Assembly (NCBI GenBank): GCA_035610365.1
Contig: CM069435.1
Location: 8,706,001 to 8,770,000 of the forward strand
DNA from: Aquatica leii
Taxonomy: Eukaryota; Arthropoda; Insecta; Coleoptera; Lampyridae
DNA length: 64,000 nt
Direction: 5' to 3'
The first letter of the stretch is position 1. Each line of letters begins with the position of its first letter. Positions 1 to 10,545 of this stretch are shown piece after piece. The position numbers and the translations under genes were made by a program. Below the pieces are notes generated by a model. It made no database searches. It was not told where the DNA came from and saw only the letters and a list, made by a program, of their open reading frames with translations.

Positions 1-1889
1 CTACTCTACACGTCAAGACTCAAAACCTGATAGTAATACTTTAAAGATTTAACAAATTTTTCATAGATATCAACTGAATGTAAAAATTGTCGCAACCCAC
101 CCGAATTGACGGTAACTATCCCAAAGGCAATGGTTTTAAGGATATTTTATTTTATTAACAAAAGTGCATTTTTTAACGGCTATTAATATTAGATTATTTG
201 TTGGAAGTAGTATTCTATAAAAACAATTGAGAATCCTGACAAATAAATAAATTAAGTATCAAAAATAAATAAATGCACATTTAGTACAACGAACAAGAAA
301 AATTACATTGTACAAAAAAATTAACAAAGAGCAATAATAATTCTAAAAAGAACAAACAAATTTTAAAAAATCACAGTTATCGCAAATCTTGCAATTATCG
401 GAAGGTGTTGAAAACAAATCCAATATTACCTACCTAATATAATGAAGAAGGTTTATTACAATTTTCAAAAATAAGAATGCATACATAAATAATAAAAAAA
501 TAAAAACTAGAAATAACTAATAGTAGTAGTAGTAGTATGTAAAATTTTCTTTAGACACAATTTTAGAACCAAAGTGAAACTTTTAGAAATTTTGCCAGAC
601 TTTGATTGAATACCCTTGGATTAAATAAATCATTCAATAATTAAATAAACAATTTATATCGCTTGATTCCTGACAATTGCTTCACCATACTCTAACTAGT
701 TGATGCGCAATTTTAAAAAACAAAAAAACTAAACTAAATCCACAGTTTGAAAATTAAACTTTTTTCAACAGTTTGTCGCGTTTGCGATTCCTTGTCATAT
801 CTGCTTTCTGATTAAATTTTTTGGTTTTTTACCGATTCTACAATTTCTTTTCCTATTAATCTTAAACAAATGCGCTACTGACTATAAAAAAGCATTAAAG
901 AGATGAACTTTACTTTAACATGAATCCTTTCTCTAATCTTAACAGATTTATAACGCTCTTAATCTTTACAATTGCTTGACTGTTGATACAATTTCAACAT
1001 TCAAAATTTACTCAAATTTTATTTTACATACTTTTGTCCTATGTTGATAACTTTACAGTGAAATCGTTTATGATTTAAACTAATGATTACTGATAGTTTT
1101 TATTATAAAACTTTATAAACCAGGTTTATTAAATTATTTTGTTTCAGCATTTTAAAATGTGAACATAAATTATAGGTTTAGTAGAACTTGTGTGTTTGGG
1201 TCGAGTTGCTTTTGTTGATCACCGCGGCTTTTTTGCGGCTAAGGGTAGCTTTGTCGGTGTCTTAATAATACACACACCACATTTTTTGTATTGATTTGCT
1301 TAATAACTTAAAATAACCAATAAAGTATTACCCTAAAACGGTACAAGATAGAAGAAAGTTGCAAATAAACATTTTTATAGTGAACAAAATTTACTATAAA
1401 AAAGTCGGCGGAAGAGTACAATTACCTTCAATAGTTTAGAGGATACAACTGTGCAAAGTTACACGAAAATGTCTTACATTATATTAAAATTGTGTAACTT
1501 AAACTATTAGATATAATTATACACACCCGCGGACTTTTCTGTAGTAAATTTTGTGCTCAATAAATTGTTTATGTGCAATTTTCATCTATATTGTGCCGTT
1601 TTGCAGCGTACAAGGCGGAAGCTCGCGCGGGTCTAATTCTTCAATTACTATAATTAGTTTTTATCACTACTGGCTGAAATTAAGATTGATTATATTTTTA
1701 AAACATAAAATGAATAATAAGGAACATCCTGTTTAATAATAATAAATACTGCATCCGAAAAATACAAAAAATGAAGTAAAATTAAGCATCACCGCAAATT
1801 CCAGATTTGTTATATCTGAGCGTTTCATTGTTTCGTTACACGAAACTTTGAAACAAGCATCCTATAAGTGTTTTCAACACTAAAAATTT
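1..1889. other. AT-rich DNA, no gene recognised
   Basis: Both strands are dense in stop codons and poly-A/T tracts. The longest open frame here (about 60 codons, near 1,551-1,736) has no recognisable motif. A short (TAG)n microsatellite is the only structured sequence I see. Confidence 0.6.
521..537. repeat. (TAG)n microsatellite
   Basis: About five to six uninterrupted TAG triplets are read directly at this position. It is a short simple repeat with no evident function. Confidence 0.85.
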
Positions 1890-2700
1890 TTTTTTTTTTG
1901 GACAAGTCGAGTTATCGTGGAGGCCATTTAATTAGACCGCTTTTCCACCTTTGTAGAAATGTAGCATAAGATGATCATAGATAACCAGTGTAGTGAACAG
2001 GAGCACCATTATGCAAATATCACATTCTCTCTAGAATATTCCGTGGAATAATTTAAAGTAATTGAGGCAAGTGAATTAGCAAAAACTCTAAATAAATTTG
2101 GCCACTTACTATAACATCAAAAAAGCGGAGTTCTATTACATAATCTTTAATTATACTACCTAATACATTTAAAGACCACTTAACTTGACTTTTGGTTTGT
2201 ATAAGATGTGGTGATCAGAATAGTAGTGGAAGTTATAGCGGTTAACACAATCATTTTTGTAAAAAGTGGCTCCATCCACAAACAGTTAAAAAACTATCTA
2301 AATTTTTTGTTTATCATTTTCACCTAAGTTTTGCATTAGCTGAATATTATATAATGCATTTTATTTTTCCTAGGAATCATTTGTGTATTAGATCGATTTA
2401 TATCTAATTGTTGCAATAAATTTTTACCACTTACATGGGTATTTTCGGTCACAGCCAAAAGTACATTAAATTCATTTTCTCTCGTTTTGTTCTAAGGTTT
2501 TTCTGGTACAGCACATTTCCCGTTTCATTAGATTTCCAAAAGACTTTCTACAGGGTTGCCTTATTTTGAGAAACCGTTTAGTACATTCTTTGCTGCAATT
2601 TCGATATTATTTCAAAGAAAATTACCATACAGTCATTACTTCTTTCACAATGTTAGTAGAATTTATGATGTCCGAAAAAGGAAAACGAAAGTTGCTCCTT
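1890..2700 (-). pseudogene. Tc1/mariner-type transposase relic (NVWGGII family)
   Basis: Read on the minus strand in several frames, this stretch recovers the usual order of an insect mariner-type DDE transposase. First comes helix-turn-helix linker sequence (FNVLLAVTENTHVSG, near 2,450-2,500). A segment before the first catalytic Asp follows (DGATFYKNDCVNRYNFHYYS), then SLNVLGSIIKDYVI, then a degenerate second Asp motif. That motif reads HNGAPVHY where the family has QDGAPPHY, so the catalytic Asp has become Asn, and it is followed by KWPPR. Stops and frameshifts break the frame throughout, so it cannot encode an active enzyme. Related relics of the same broad family lie near 24.5, 31.7 and 44.4 kb. 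I did not find its terminal repeats. Confidence 0.75.
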
Positions 2701-3129
2701 GATGGACACTTATTTATTAGAGAAAAAAAAAGATAAAAAAAAATATTCTAAAAATGTGAAACCTACCAAAAAACTAAGTGCAAAGCAAAACTAAAGACAG
2801 TGAATTATGAAATTGTTAACGTTGTGCGAGAACACAATCACGCCGGCGATGCAGCTCGTTTGAAAACGGCCAAAATTTATCAGAATTTGCAACCGTTATT
2901 ATAATCAAAGACAATTACAAGCGATTACGAAGTAAGCATAAATAATGCGTTGTTTCCAAACGCATCTCTAAAGAGGTGTTTTTTCTACTTAACCTAATGC
3001 ATTTTTGGGAAGATTCAAAATCATGGGTTAAAACTGGGGTACGAGACAGACGCGTTACATATGCGAATGTTATCAGCAATTGCAATTTGTCCCGTTAGCA
3101 TTGATAGTAAATGCATTTGAAACGTTGGT
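2701..3129. other. AT-rich spacer, nothing recognised
   Basis: No coding motif or repeat was identified between the mariner-type relic and repeat R1-A. Confidence 0.5.
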
Positions 3130-3410
3130 TGGTAACGGCAGCTCAGAACTTTGCAGAGTGAGTAGTAACTACTAGGATTCAGTCTGTCTTTAATGTGTCA
3201 ATTATAATTTAATTAAAAAAAGCATCAAAACGAGGAGAAATATAAACTACAAATGCCCATTTTCACGTGACAACGCTTAAAATAGGCCAATCGATTATCA
3301 GAAGTCTAACAACAAGTATATTTATTTCAACAACATAAAAAGAATAAAAGAACAAGTAGAATAAAAAATATATAACAATTAATAGTTCGCAAGCGGTTTT
3401 TTTTTAATTA
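3130..3410 (+). repeat. Dispersed repeat R1, copy A
   Basis: This sequence resembles three other places in the window: 51.59-51.85 kb (+), 56.79-57.04 kb (-) and, more weakly, 19.27-19.52 kb (-). Shared blocks include GCTCAGAACTTTGCAGAG, a GTGTC(A/G)-TTATAATTT block, TGACAACGCTTAA, TCTAACAACAAGTATATTTA and an A-rich tail containing AGAATAAAAG. It carries no open frame. It could be a solo LTR or another non-coding element; I found no primer-binding site beside it. Confidence 0.6.
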
Positions 3411-4859
3411 ATAACATTATCGATAACAAGCGGAGGTAGAAATACTTTTTTCACCACGTAATTGTTACCGCTTCAATGCGACGCGGGTTTGAGCTTCGTG
3501 CTGTTGGCAACTGGATTTGGCGCGCTTTTACAGCATTTTACCGTTGCTATCCGTACAGGACAGAAATGGTTTAATTAACAAAATACACAAAAATTAACTT
3601 GGTGAGTTTCTAATTCAATTTCTTTTCTTTTTATAACTTAGAGCAATTTTGCAGAAGGTTTTTAGGCTTGCTTCAACTGTTAATGTTACCTTTATACCCG
3701 GAAGATTAATAGACCGACGCACATTTCCAAGGGCATCGTAGAACGCTGCGTTAGGTGGCGTGCGCGGGTGTTTACACGAATCAAATTTTCTTAACCAAAA
3801 GTTGCCAAAGATTACTTATTTTTCTTTCTGGACGGGAAACTTGAATTAGGATTATGAAGAAGTGGCTGCGTTACAACTAAATTATTTTACGTAAAAGGGG
3901 TTAAGTACAAGTAATATCAAATTGTATGTAGACGTTCATTTTCTTTCGTTTTGGTACTTATAATTAACTAGTGACCTACATAGAATACGAAGTAATGTGC
4001 TATTTTACCCCTATGTTGTAGATTTTCTTTTTTGAATATACATACGGACCAGGAACTTCTTTAGAGCTTTAGCCGAAGATCCATTCTGTCGACACCAAGG
4101 TTTGGTAACGTTATTTCCAAAACAAGGCTGTAAGGTAGTAGCTTTTATTTTCGTTATTTTATGTAGATGTCTTGCTTTCATTTTCATATATTGGGCCAGT
4201 TCACTTTGGGCTAGGTCAAAGTTTATCATACATTAATTTGATTTTACGTTTGCTTAACAAAAAAGGGAAAACCTGTTCCCGTTTAGTCAATTTTACTTTA
4301 CGCTACGTGTTTTATTCCGCATAATTTGTCTAACATTGTTTGATAACAAGGAAACTTAATTTCCTTAAGTCTAAATTTTACTTCGGTTGTATTTTTATGT
4401 AAATTTTACTAGTTCTAAGATGTAGTTAAGATGTTACTTATGCTATGTTTAGTTTTACTTCTTGAATCTTCGGGTTTTGTTAATTTTTCCAGAATCCATT
4501 CAGGTCTCGAATAAATTAACTGGCACGTATAACTAAGTTATTTGCTGGGATATTTGCTAGAATAAGTGGTCTAGAACTTGACTGTATTTATTTGCTACCT
4601 ACGTTCCCTCTTCGACTGTGCTAGGCCATTATTGTTGCTATCGATTCTAAGTGGAATCAAGGTACTTGATTTCAGGTTACCAATCATACTGGAACTGCGG
4701 GAAGTGGTAATAAACTTGTTACATAAATACAAAAATATTGCGTACGTTAACTGTGATAACAAAAGCGTATATGTTATTTGTGCATACAACTGACACTAAA
4801 ACAAATAATTAAATATAAGCAACAAAGTACTTACTCAACGGCATGATTAAAACAACCCT
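3411..4859. other. Unassigned DNA, no gene recognised
   Basis: A 72-codon minus-strand frame (4,011-4,229) and two overlapping frames near 4.6-4.8 kb show no family motif. Part of 3.46-3.79 kb is less AT-rich than its surroundings, with several CG dinucleotides, but I could not connect it to a known element. Confidence 0.4.
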
Positions 4860-5324
4860 TTAAAACTTCTCAAAATTCAGCTGATACATATACAATCATG
4901 CTGTCACTAATAAGATGCTAAAAGCTTCATACCATGATTAAAACCAAAGTGCGCTAAACTTCCCGAAATCGTTTAGTTAACCGCTGTGTCACTAATTCTT
5001 TGCCCCAGCAAAAAATATGTAAACGTTAGTTTCAATTGCGCATCTAACGTAGGTTAGTGGCTGACATGTTTGACATCTAACTAATACCGTTTAGTTCTTG
5101 CATTCCTTGTATGTGTTATTTGTCAATTATTGAAATTTACTTACGAGGGTCATCAAACGTGCTATGATAATAAAAGAGAAATTAAATCGCGCCGTAAAAT
5201 AGAAATGCATTCTCACCCCAGTGAATTTCTCGCAAACAAATCAAAATTGGAATTGATTTATCCACTAATAGCAAGAATGTTCCACGATACTTAAAATGTA
5301 GAAATTGCTAAGCATTGCGTTAGC
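4860..5324 (-). repeat. Dispersed repeat R2, left part of copy 1
   Basis: This is recognisably the reverse complement of 53,871-54,345. Shared stretches include AATAAGATGCTAAAAG, CATCTAACGTAGGTTAGTGG and TATCCACTAATAGCAAG (the last read approximately). Similarity runs up to the octamer GCGTTAGC at 5,317-5,324 and then stops where element I begins. It resumes at 10,502. R2 has no coding capacity that I can see. Confidence 0.75.
5317..5324. repeat. 8-bp target-site duplication of element I, left copy
   Basis: The octamer GCGTTAGC stands here and again at 10,502-10,509. It occurs once, as GCTAACGC, at 53,871-53,878 in the uninterrupted sister copy of repeat R2. That pattern is expected for a duplicated target. 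Confidence 0.85.
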
Positions 5325-5344
5325 CGAGTGGGAGACCACGACTA

Positions 5345-5475
5345 AAAATTACGTACAATATCCAAATTATATCTAAAATATCTGCATATTTACCAAATAT
5401 CCATTCATATCCACCCACATCTATAAAAATCCAAATTATATCTAAAATATCCAAATGATATCTAAAATATCCGGA
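5345..5475 (+). repeat. Subterminal repeats of element I, left end
   Basis: Repeated TCCAAATTATATCTAAAATA and ATATCCA-type motifs are packed into about 130 bases. They recur in the same orientation near the right end (10,405-10,490). They may be transposase-binding sites; that role is inferred from position only. Confidence 0.65.
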
Positions 5476-6299
5476 CCAGTTCATAGATATACGATGAGGT
5501 ATTTATGTTCCAGTTTAACCAATGCATATTTTCAAGGTCAAGTGTTCAAGGTCTTAGTGTTAATGAAAGTTAGAGTTAGAGTAATCGATTGACTTTTTCC
5601 TTAGTAAAATCATAGGACGTATTATATAATACGTTCTTTGGTAAAATCAGGGCACAGAATCATAGTCATTCTGTGATCAAAGCATAACAATGAAAACCAA
5701 TATATAAATTTAAAATAATCTATATATAATTATACATCATAAATTATTTAAAAAAAGGTTACATGTATAACAATACTTTAATACAAAGTAAATATAATAC
5801 TAAATAAATTTTTTGTGCTGCCAACATTGCAAACGTCAATATTCGTTCGTTAGTGTAGTTACGTAATGAACGAAAAAAGCTCTAGGGTGGCAAAATCAAA
5901 ACTAACAATCCACATAAAAGTAAGTGTTCAAAGTCAATTAATATATTAGAATGAGTATGCGACAGGTGGAAAAATAATTTTAAAAATCTTAAAATTCAGT
6001 TAAAATTGAAGAAAAACGATGTTAAAGTTAATGTCAAATCTGACAGATTTAGTAATAAATGTAGTACCAACATATTATATTTCTGTTGATTTTTTTTTTT
6101 ATTTTTTCAAAAAAGAATGTAATTTTATGAAAGGCAACACAAAAAATAATGTACATTACTCTCGTCGAAAGAATCATAGCATAACTCACTCACATGCAAC
6201 GCTCGGCCGTGCGGCCTCGCGTCGCATTAACGTTCGTTATGCTATTTCTTACTTTCGACTCTTGTTACGTAAACTACTATTACAAACAAGTTCTTAGTA

Positions 6300-9200
6300 T
6301 TCCGCACGAAAAGTTATTTCCGGTTATTTATTACTTTTTAGTTCTTTATATTTCGTGATAATGTTTTGCTTATCCATTCGCATCAGTTCAAATGGATGAC
6401 AACCTATAAGTGTCAGAGGACCATAAAATATAATTTTTTTTATCGTTTCTATCTGATTATTTGTAGGCCACCTAAATTCATTTAAATTCGACTATAACAA
6501 TTTTATTTTTAGTTGATCTCTTTCGACAACACGACCTAAGTACCATTGATGATCAAAGAATATTGCATAGTACTTTTCTGTATTTATTTCTATTCTTGTT
6601 TCATCCTCGGTTTCATCGTTTTCATTGCTTGAAAAAGATTTACTTTCAGGCGAATCGTCAATCGTAATGCTGTAGTGTTATAACTTTCACTTGATGCATT
6701 TGAACTCTCGTCATTCAGAGTTTTTGATTTTTCTGACATGTCTTGAGTGTGATTATATTTTTGGTTTAAGGTATTAATTTCCGGTAACAAACGCTTTGGA
6801 ATGAAATACTGCGAGTGCACATTCAAAATATAATTCTTCACGTCCATGAACGTGTAGCTTAAATTTGCCAGGCTTAATTTTACATCAATTTCGTTTTGTT
6901 TGCCTATTTGGCCGCGATTTGTTGAAGTAATTAGAGCTTCAATAGGAGCGCTTAATAACGAGTATTTTTTAGATTTTTCCAGACCGGACAAGTAGCTAAA
7001 TGCCATAATTCGCCCAAACAAAAGATTATGTTTATTCTGTTTGGACGAATCTTTAAAAACATACAATTCACCCACATGTATGTTTTTTTTCGCAAAATAT
7101 TTGTATTTTGGGAATTTGTATCCAGAATTTTTTTACTCTCTTTTACCCTATGTAGTCGATCGGAGCTTAACCTATTTCTATCTCCATTCAATAACCAACA
7201 GAATGAACATTTTTTTATATGTCTCTCGTCAACGCACAATTTTAAAAATGGACCATTTTGCAGATAATTTTTGACTGAAGAATACTGGGCGAGATCCTGA
7301 GAGTAATCTTTTAAGTTTTGATTATTTCCTACATTTAAGTCATTTGAAAAGTGATCCACTTCTGTGAGATCGACAACTTCCTCTGGAACATCCTTTTCAA
7401 AACATTCCTTACCTATAAAAATTATATTATAAGTAAGTGAAACAGCAACATTTTTTCGAAGAGAGATTACGTTGAATTTCGTTTTGGTCACATTCTGTCA
7501 CTTCTCCTTTGTCCGTGTATGTTAATTCTTCCTCTTCTTCCATGCTATCTAATTCTTGATCTTCCATTATTGGTAAGTCAATATTTAACCAATCTTCAGT
7601 TTCTAATTCCATGCCCATTCCGTTTGCAGATTCTATAACATTTAACTTACACTTCATAAGTATTTCATTAATTTCCTTGTCGTTTGGGAGCATTGGGAGT
7701 ATTTTTAGTAATTGTATACGTTTTGGTCAGCTTAGCTCTCGAGTTAGCTAGTCGAGGGTTGTTTTCTCTTGAAAAAATAAACGTATTTTTATCATTATGG
7801 CCTGAAAGTGTTCAATAAATTAACGAAAATGATAAAGTAAAAGTACTTTTACGCTTACTTAAATCTGTTACTACCTTATTCAAGAAATTTATTCTACTTA
7901 ACGGTCGGATTACATCCAATATGCTGAAGTTTACAACAGTTGAAAATAAATGAAATTTTATTTATTTATTTTCTGAAATTATGTAACCGTCTTTATTTTT
8001 AATCCAATACCTCCAATATCGAAGAAATAATGTCGAATACCAAATTTTGTAAATTCTTTTTGTGACCTTTAGATTTCTATCTGTAAATGATTCTACACAA
8101 CGTATCTCATGATTTTTAAATAAGTAACAGGCGCATCACTATCTATCACATTTTGCTCTAATAATTCCGAAACTGCTTCCTGCATATTTTTTCTAAAGAT
8201 TTAGAATTCATTTTATCCACTGGATCAATATCAGCCTGAGTTAGAAAGTGTTTATCTTTAGAAACATAATTGATAAGGATTCGTAAATGACTGATTAACA
8301 CCAAATACCGTCCCATAGGTAATATTACAGAGGGATTTAGAAGTCTGTTCCGTAACTTGGTACTTATGTAGATAGTGTCCTGAATAGTAATCGGGCGATT
8401 ACATTCATAATTTTCTCGATACCATGGAAATGGTTTGTTACCTTCTGTACATGGCATGGTAGATTTTATTTTCATGGCCTTAAGAATTCTGGGATCTCCA
8501 TCTGACGAAAATTCTTTTATAGTAATACTTAACTTTTTTGCTTCATTTTGTATATACTCCCATCTTTTTAATATAGTTTTATTAGAACATTTTTAGTCAA
8601 ATCCAAATACACATAAAGTGAAGGATGGAGCATGCCACAATTGCATAGAGATTATTTGATACAGTCTGCTTTTTAAAATCTTTTTGAATTTTACTCGCAG
8701 TTGTGACTATAAAACTATTTACTACTGGACATCCATTTTCATCGTAAGGCGTGGTAAATCCCACTATTCTATTGTTTACTGAATTGTATTCCCTAGTACT
8801 CACAATCCTTGTTTGATCTTCAGAAATCCAAACTTTCAACGGGTATCTTCTTCTGCTCAAAAATGCCTTTAACTGGGAAAGTCTAATTTCACCTTCCAAA
8901 ATTCGCTCATTGGTACTTAAACATCTCTGAAGTGTTGTAATCGATGCTATTGAACCAGGTAAATTTTTGTACAATGTCTGATATGTGAGGCGCCCTCCAA
9001 TCAAGAACAAAGAAACACAGAATAACTTTTAATTTTCGTCATATTATTTTTGTATTTACTATTATTTACTGCAGCGTCGCAGATCATCTTCAACATGCTT
9101 CTTGTGTTTTTTAGTTTGGGTGATGAAACATCACTAGTGTTTTCTACAAGACTTTTTTTCATTTCTTTAACTTTCTATATTTTCTCAATTAACATCTTTT

Positions 9201-10210
9201 ATATTTCTTGATTCTGCTTTAAAACCTACTCGATCTCATTAGGAATCGGGAAATAATCTGTTATGAGGTGGTTGTTACTACAAGACTCTTCAAGTTTACG
9301 TTTTGTGCGATTACTTCGTAAATACGTTGACCAGTCTATGTGTTGAGATTCATCAGTTTGTGGTCTTGTTAACACAATATTCTGATCTGTAATCAGTTTT
9401 TTACTTTTATTTTGTGTTTCAGGGTCGTTTGTGTTCAGACCAGTTCTGCTGTCGGCGAGACTGTCGGTCTCGCTATCGATTTTGTCACTATCGTCTTGTT
9501 CCTTTTTGTTCAGGATTTGGGATATGTGTCTTTACATGATTATGATAATTTCCATATATCGGTCTTGCATTATAATTTACCTTTTGCTTCATCCAGCACA
9601 ATTTAACTTGTTTCTCACAAAATGGACAAGATATCATTCCTGACAGTTGCTCATCTCTTTGGACTACATTCACGCGAATTTTATTCACTTTAATTGAAAG
9701 TTCAGTATAATTCGGCAACTTAGAAATCAAACCAAATAAATAGGATTTTTGAGTTTTTCAAATGTGTTCAGAAATTGCTATGATTCTATCGGATTGTTCA
9801 TTTTCTTGTAATAAACTCAACGAATTGTCGGACGTAAATTCTGCGCTATGGAAGCTTCTTGTTCTCTTTTTAATTTCAGAATTGTTTGTTCATTTTTGGG
9901 ATTCCTTTCGTTTTTTATGTAGTTCGAACTTATTAGTTGCTTCAAGCAGTAACTTTTGGTGCCCAGGAACTATTTTAAAACTTTCGGGGTTAGTTTTAAA
10001 AAAACCGCAAAAGTTTTCTAAATTGTCGTCTTTCGTAATAAATTGATGCATTTCTTCTATAGCGAATTGCTCTATGGATTTTATGTCATTAGAAGTTATT
10101 TTGAAAAACGAATAAAAATTATCATATCCGAAAAACTTTAAAATATGTTGAAGATAAAGTGGCAATTCAATATCATGCTGACTCAGACATTCAACGATCT
10201 CAGGATTCAT
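6300..10210 (-). pseudogene. Element I transposase-like gene, decayed, more than 1,000 codons
   Basis: The gene reads on the minus strand from an ATG at 10,210. An N-terminal helical segment of about 106 residues starts MNPEIVECLSQHDIELP. A CPFC...HNHVKTH zinc finger follows (near 9,550-9,635). The core contains LGGRL-type sequence, RRRYPLKVWISEDQTRIVS (near 8,800-8,860), a SSDGDPRILKAM motif (near 8,470-8,510) and TIQDTIYISTKLRNRLL (near 8,340-8,395). An acidic stretch (7,500-7,690), CVFKD-like and GRIMAFSYLSG segments, and a C-terminal block YYAIFFDHQWYLGRVVE ending FYGPLTLIG (6,300-6,590) complete it. I recognise this order from large uncharacterised protein families in Hydra and arthropods. 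The two Asp-containing motifs suggest an RNase H-fold DDE core; that is inference. Stops and frameshifts separate at least seven open segments, so the copy is dead. Confidence 0.8.
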
Positions 10211-10404
10211 GTTCTTGTAATGTTTTTATAATCTAAGTTAATGTAATAGGTAGGCATTAAATTAAATTACTCGAACGAAATTTGAATAGTTAAACTACTT
10301 TTCTGCAAGAAAACCTCACGCAAAAATAACAGGAAATAAGCACATGTAGATAAAATTGATCGAAGGCATGTTAGAAGGCATGCGCCAAGACATGCGCATA
10401 ACAC

Positions 10405-10490
10405 CGACATATCCAAACATCCAAATTATATCCAAACATATCCGATATATCCAAGTATATCAACTATATCCGTATTATATCCGTCGTATC
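10405..10490 (+). repeat. Subterminal repeats of element I, right end
   Basis: A run of ATATCCAAACAT, TCCAAATTATATCC and ATATCCGT-type motifs lies just inside the right terminus. They are direct, not inverted, relative to those at the left end. Confidence 0.65.
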
Positions 10491-10501
10491 CACACACATC
10501 G

Positions 10502-10545
10502 GCGTTAGCACACGTGCTGTTTCCTTAACGTTAGTAACGGATTTT
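10502..10545 (-). repeat. Target-site duplication and right part of R2 copy 1
   Basis: This begins with the second GCGTTAGC (10,502-10,509) and continues as the reverse complement of 53.84-53.87 kb through CACACGTGCTGTTTCCTTAA. Similarity fades after about 40 bases. Confidence 0.8.

Larger units (their letters stand above)
5325..10501. mobile_element. Element I: 5.2-kb DNA transposon, superfamily unassigned
   Basis: The boundaries are set by the duplicated octamer GCGTTAGC on both sides and by alignment with the empty R2 copy at 53.9 kb. There, the left and right flanks are joined with a single octamer. The termini are CGAGTGGGAG at the left and CACACATCG at the right, so the terminal inverted repeat is at most a few bases (CGA...TCG). 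Both ends carry clustered ATATCC/ATATCTA motifs in the same orientation. One long decayed gene fills the minus strand. Eight-base duplications are known for hAT, P and Merlin elements, but the transposase read here is none that I can name. Confidence 0.85.

Noticed and set aside
4011-4229. 72-codon minus-strand frame considered as a small gene
   Set aside because: No motif, no recognisable homologue and no supporting signals; length is within chance for this amount of DNA.
7028-7274. Two overlapping plus-strand frames of about 78 codons
   Set aside because: They are antisense to the element I gene; the minus strand carries the conserved protein blocks.
9412-10046. Plus-strand frames within element I
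   Set aside because: Antisense to the N-terminal region of the element I gene, including its zinc finger.
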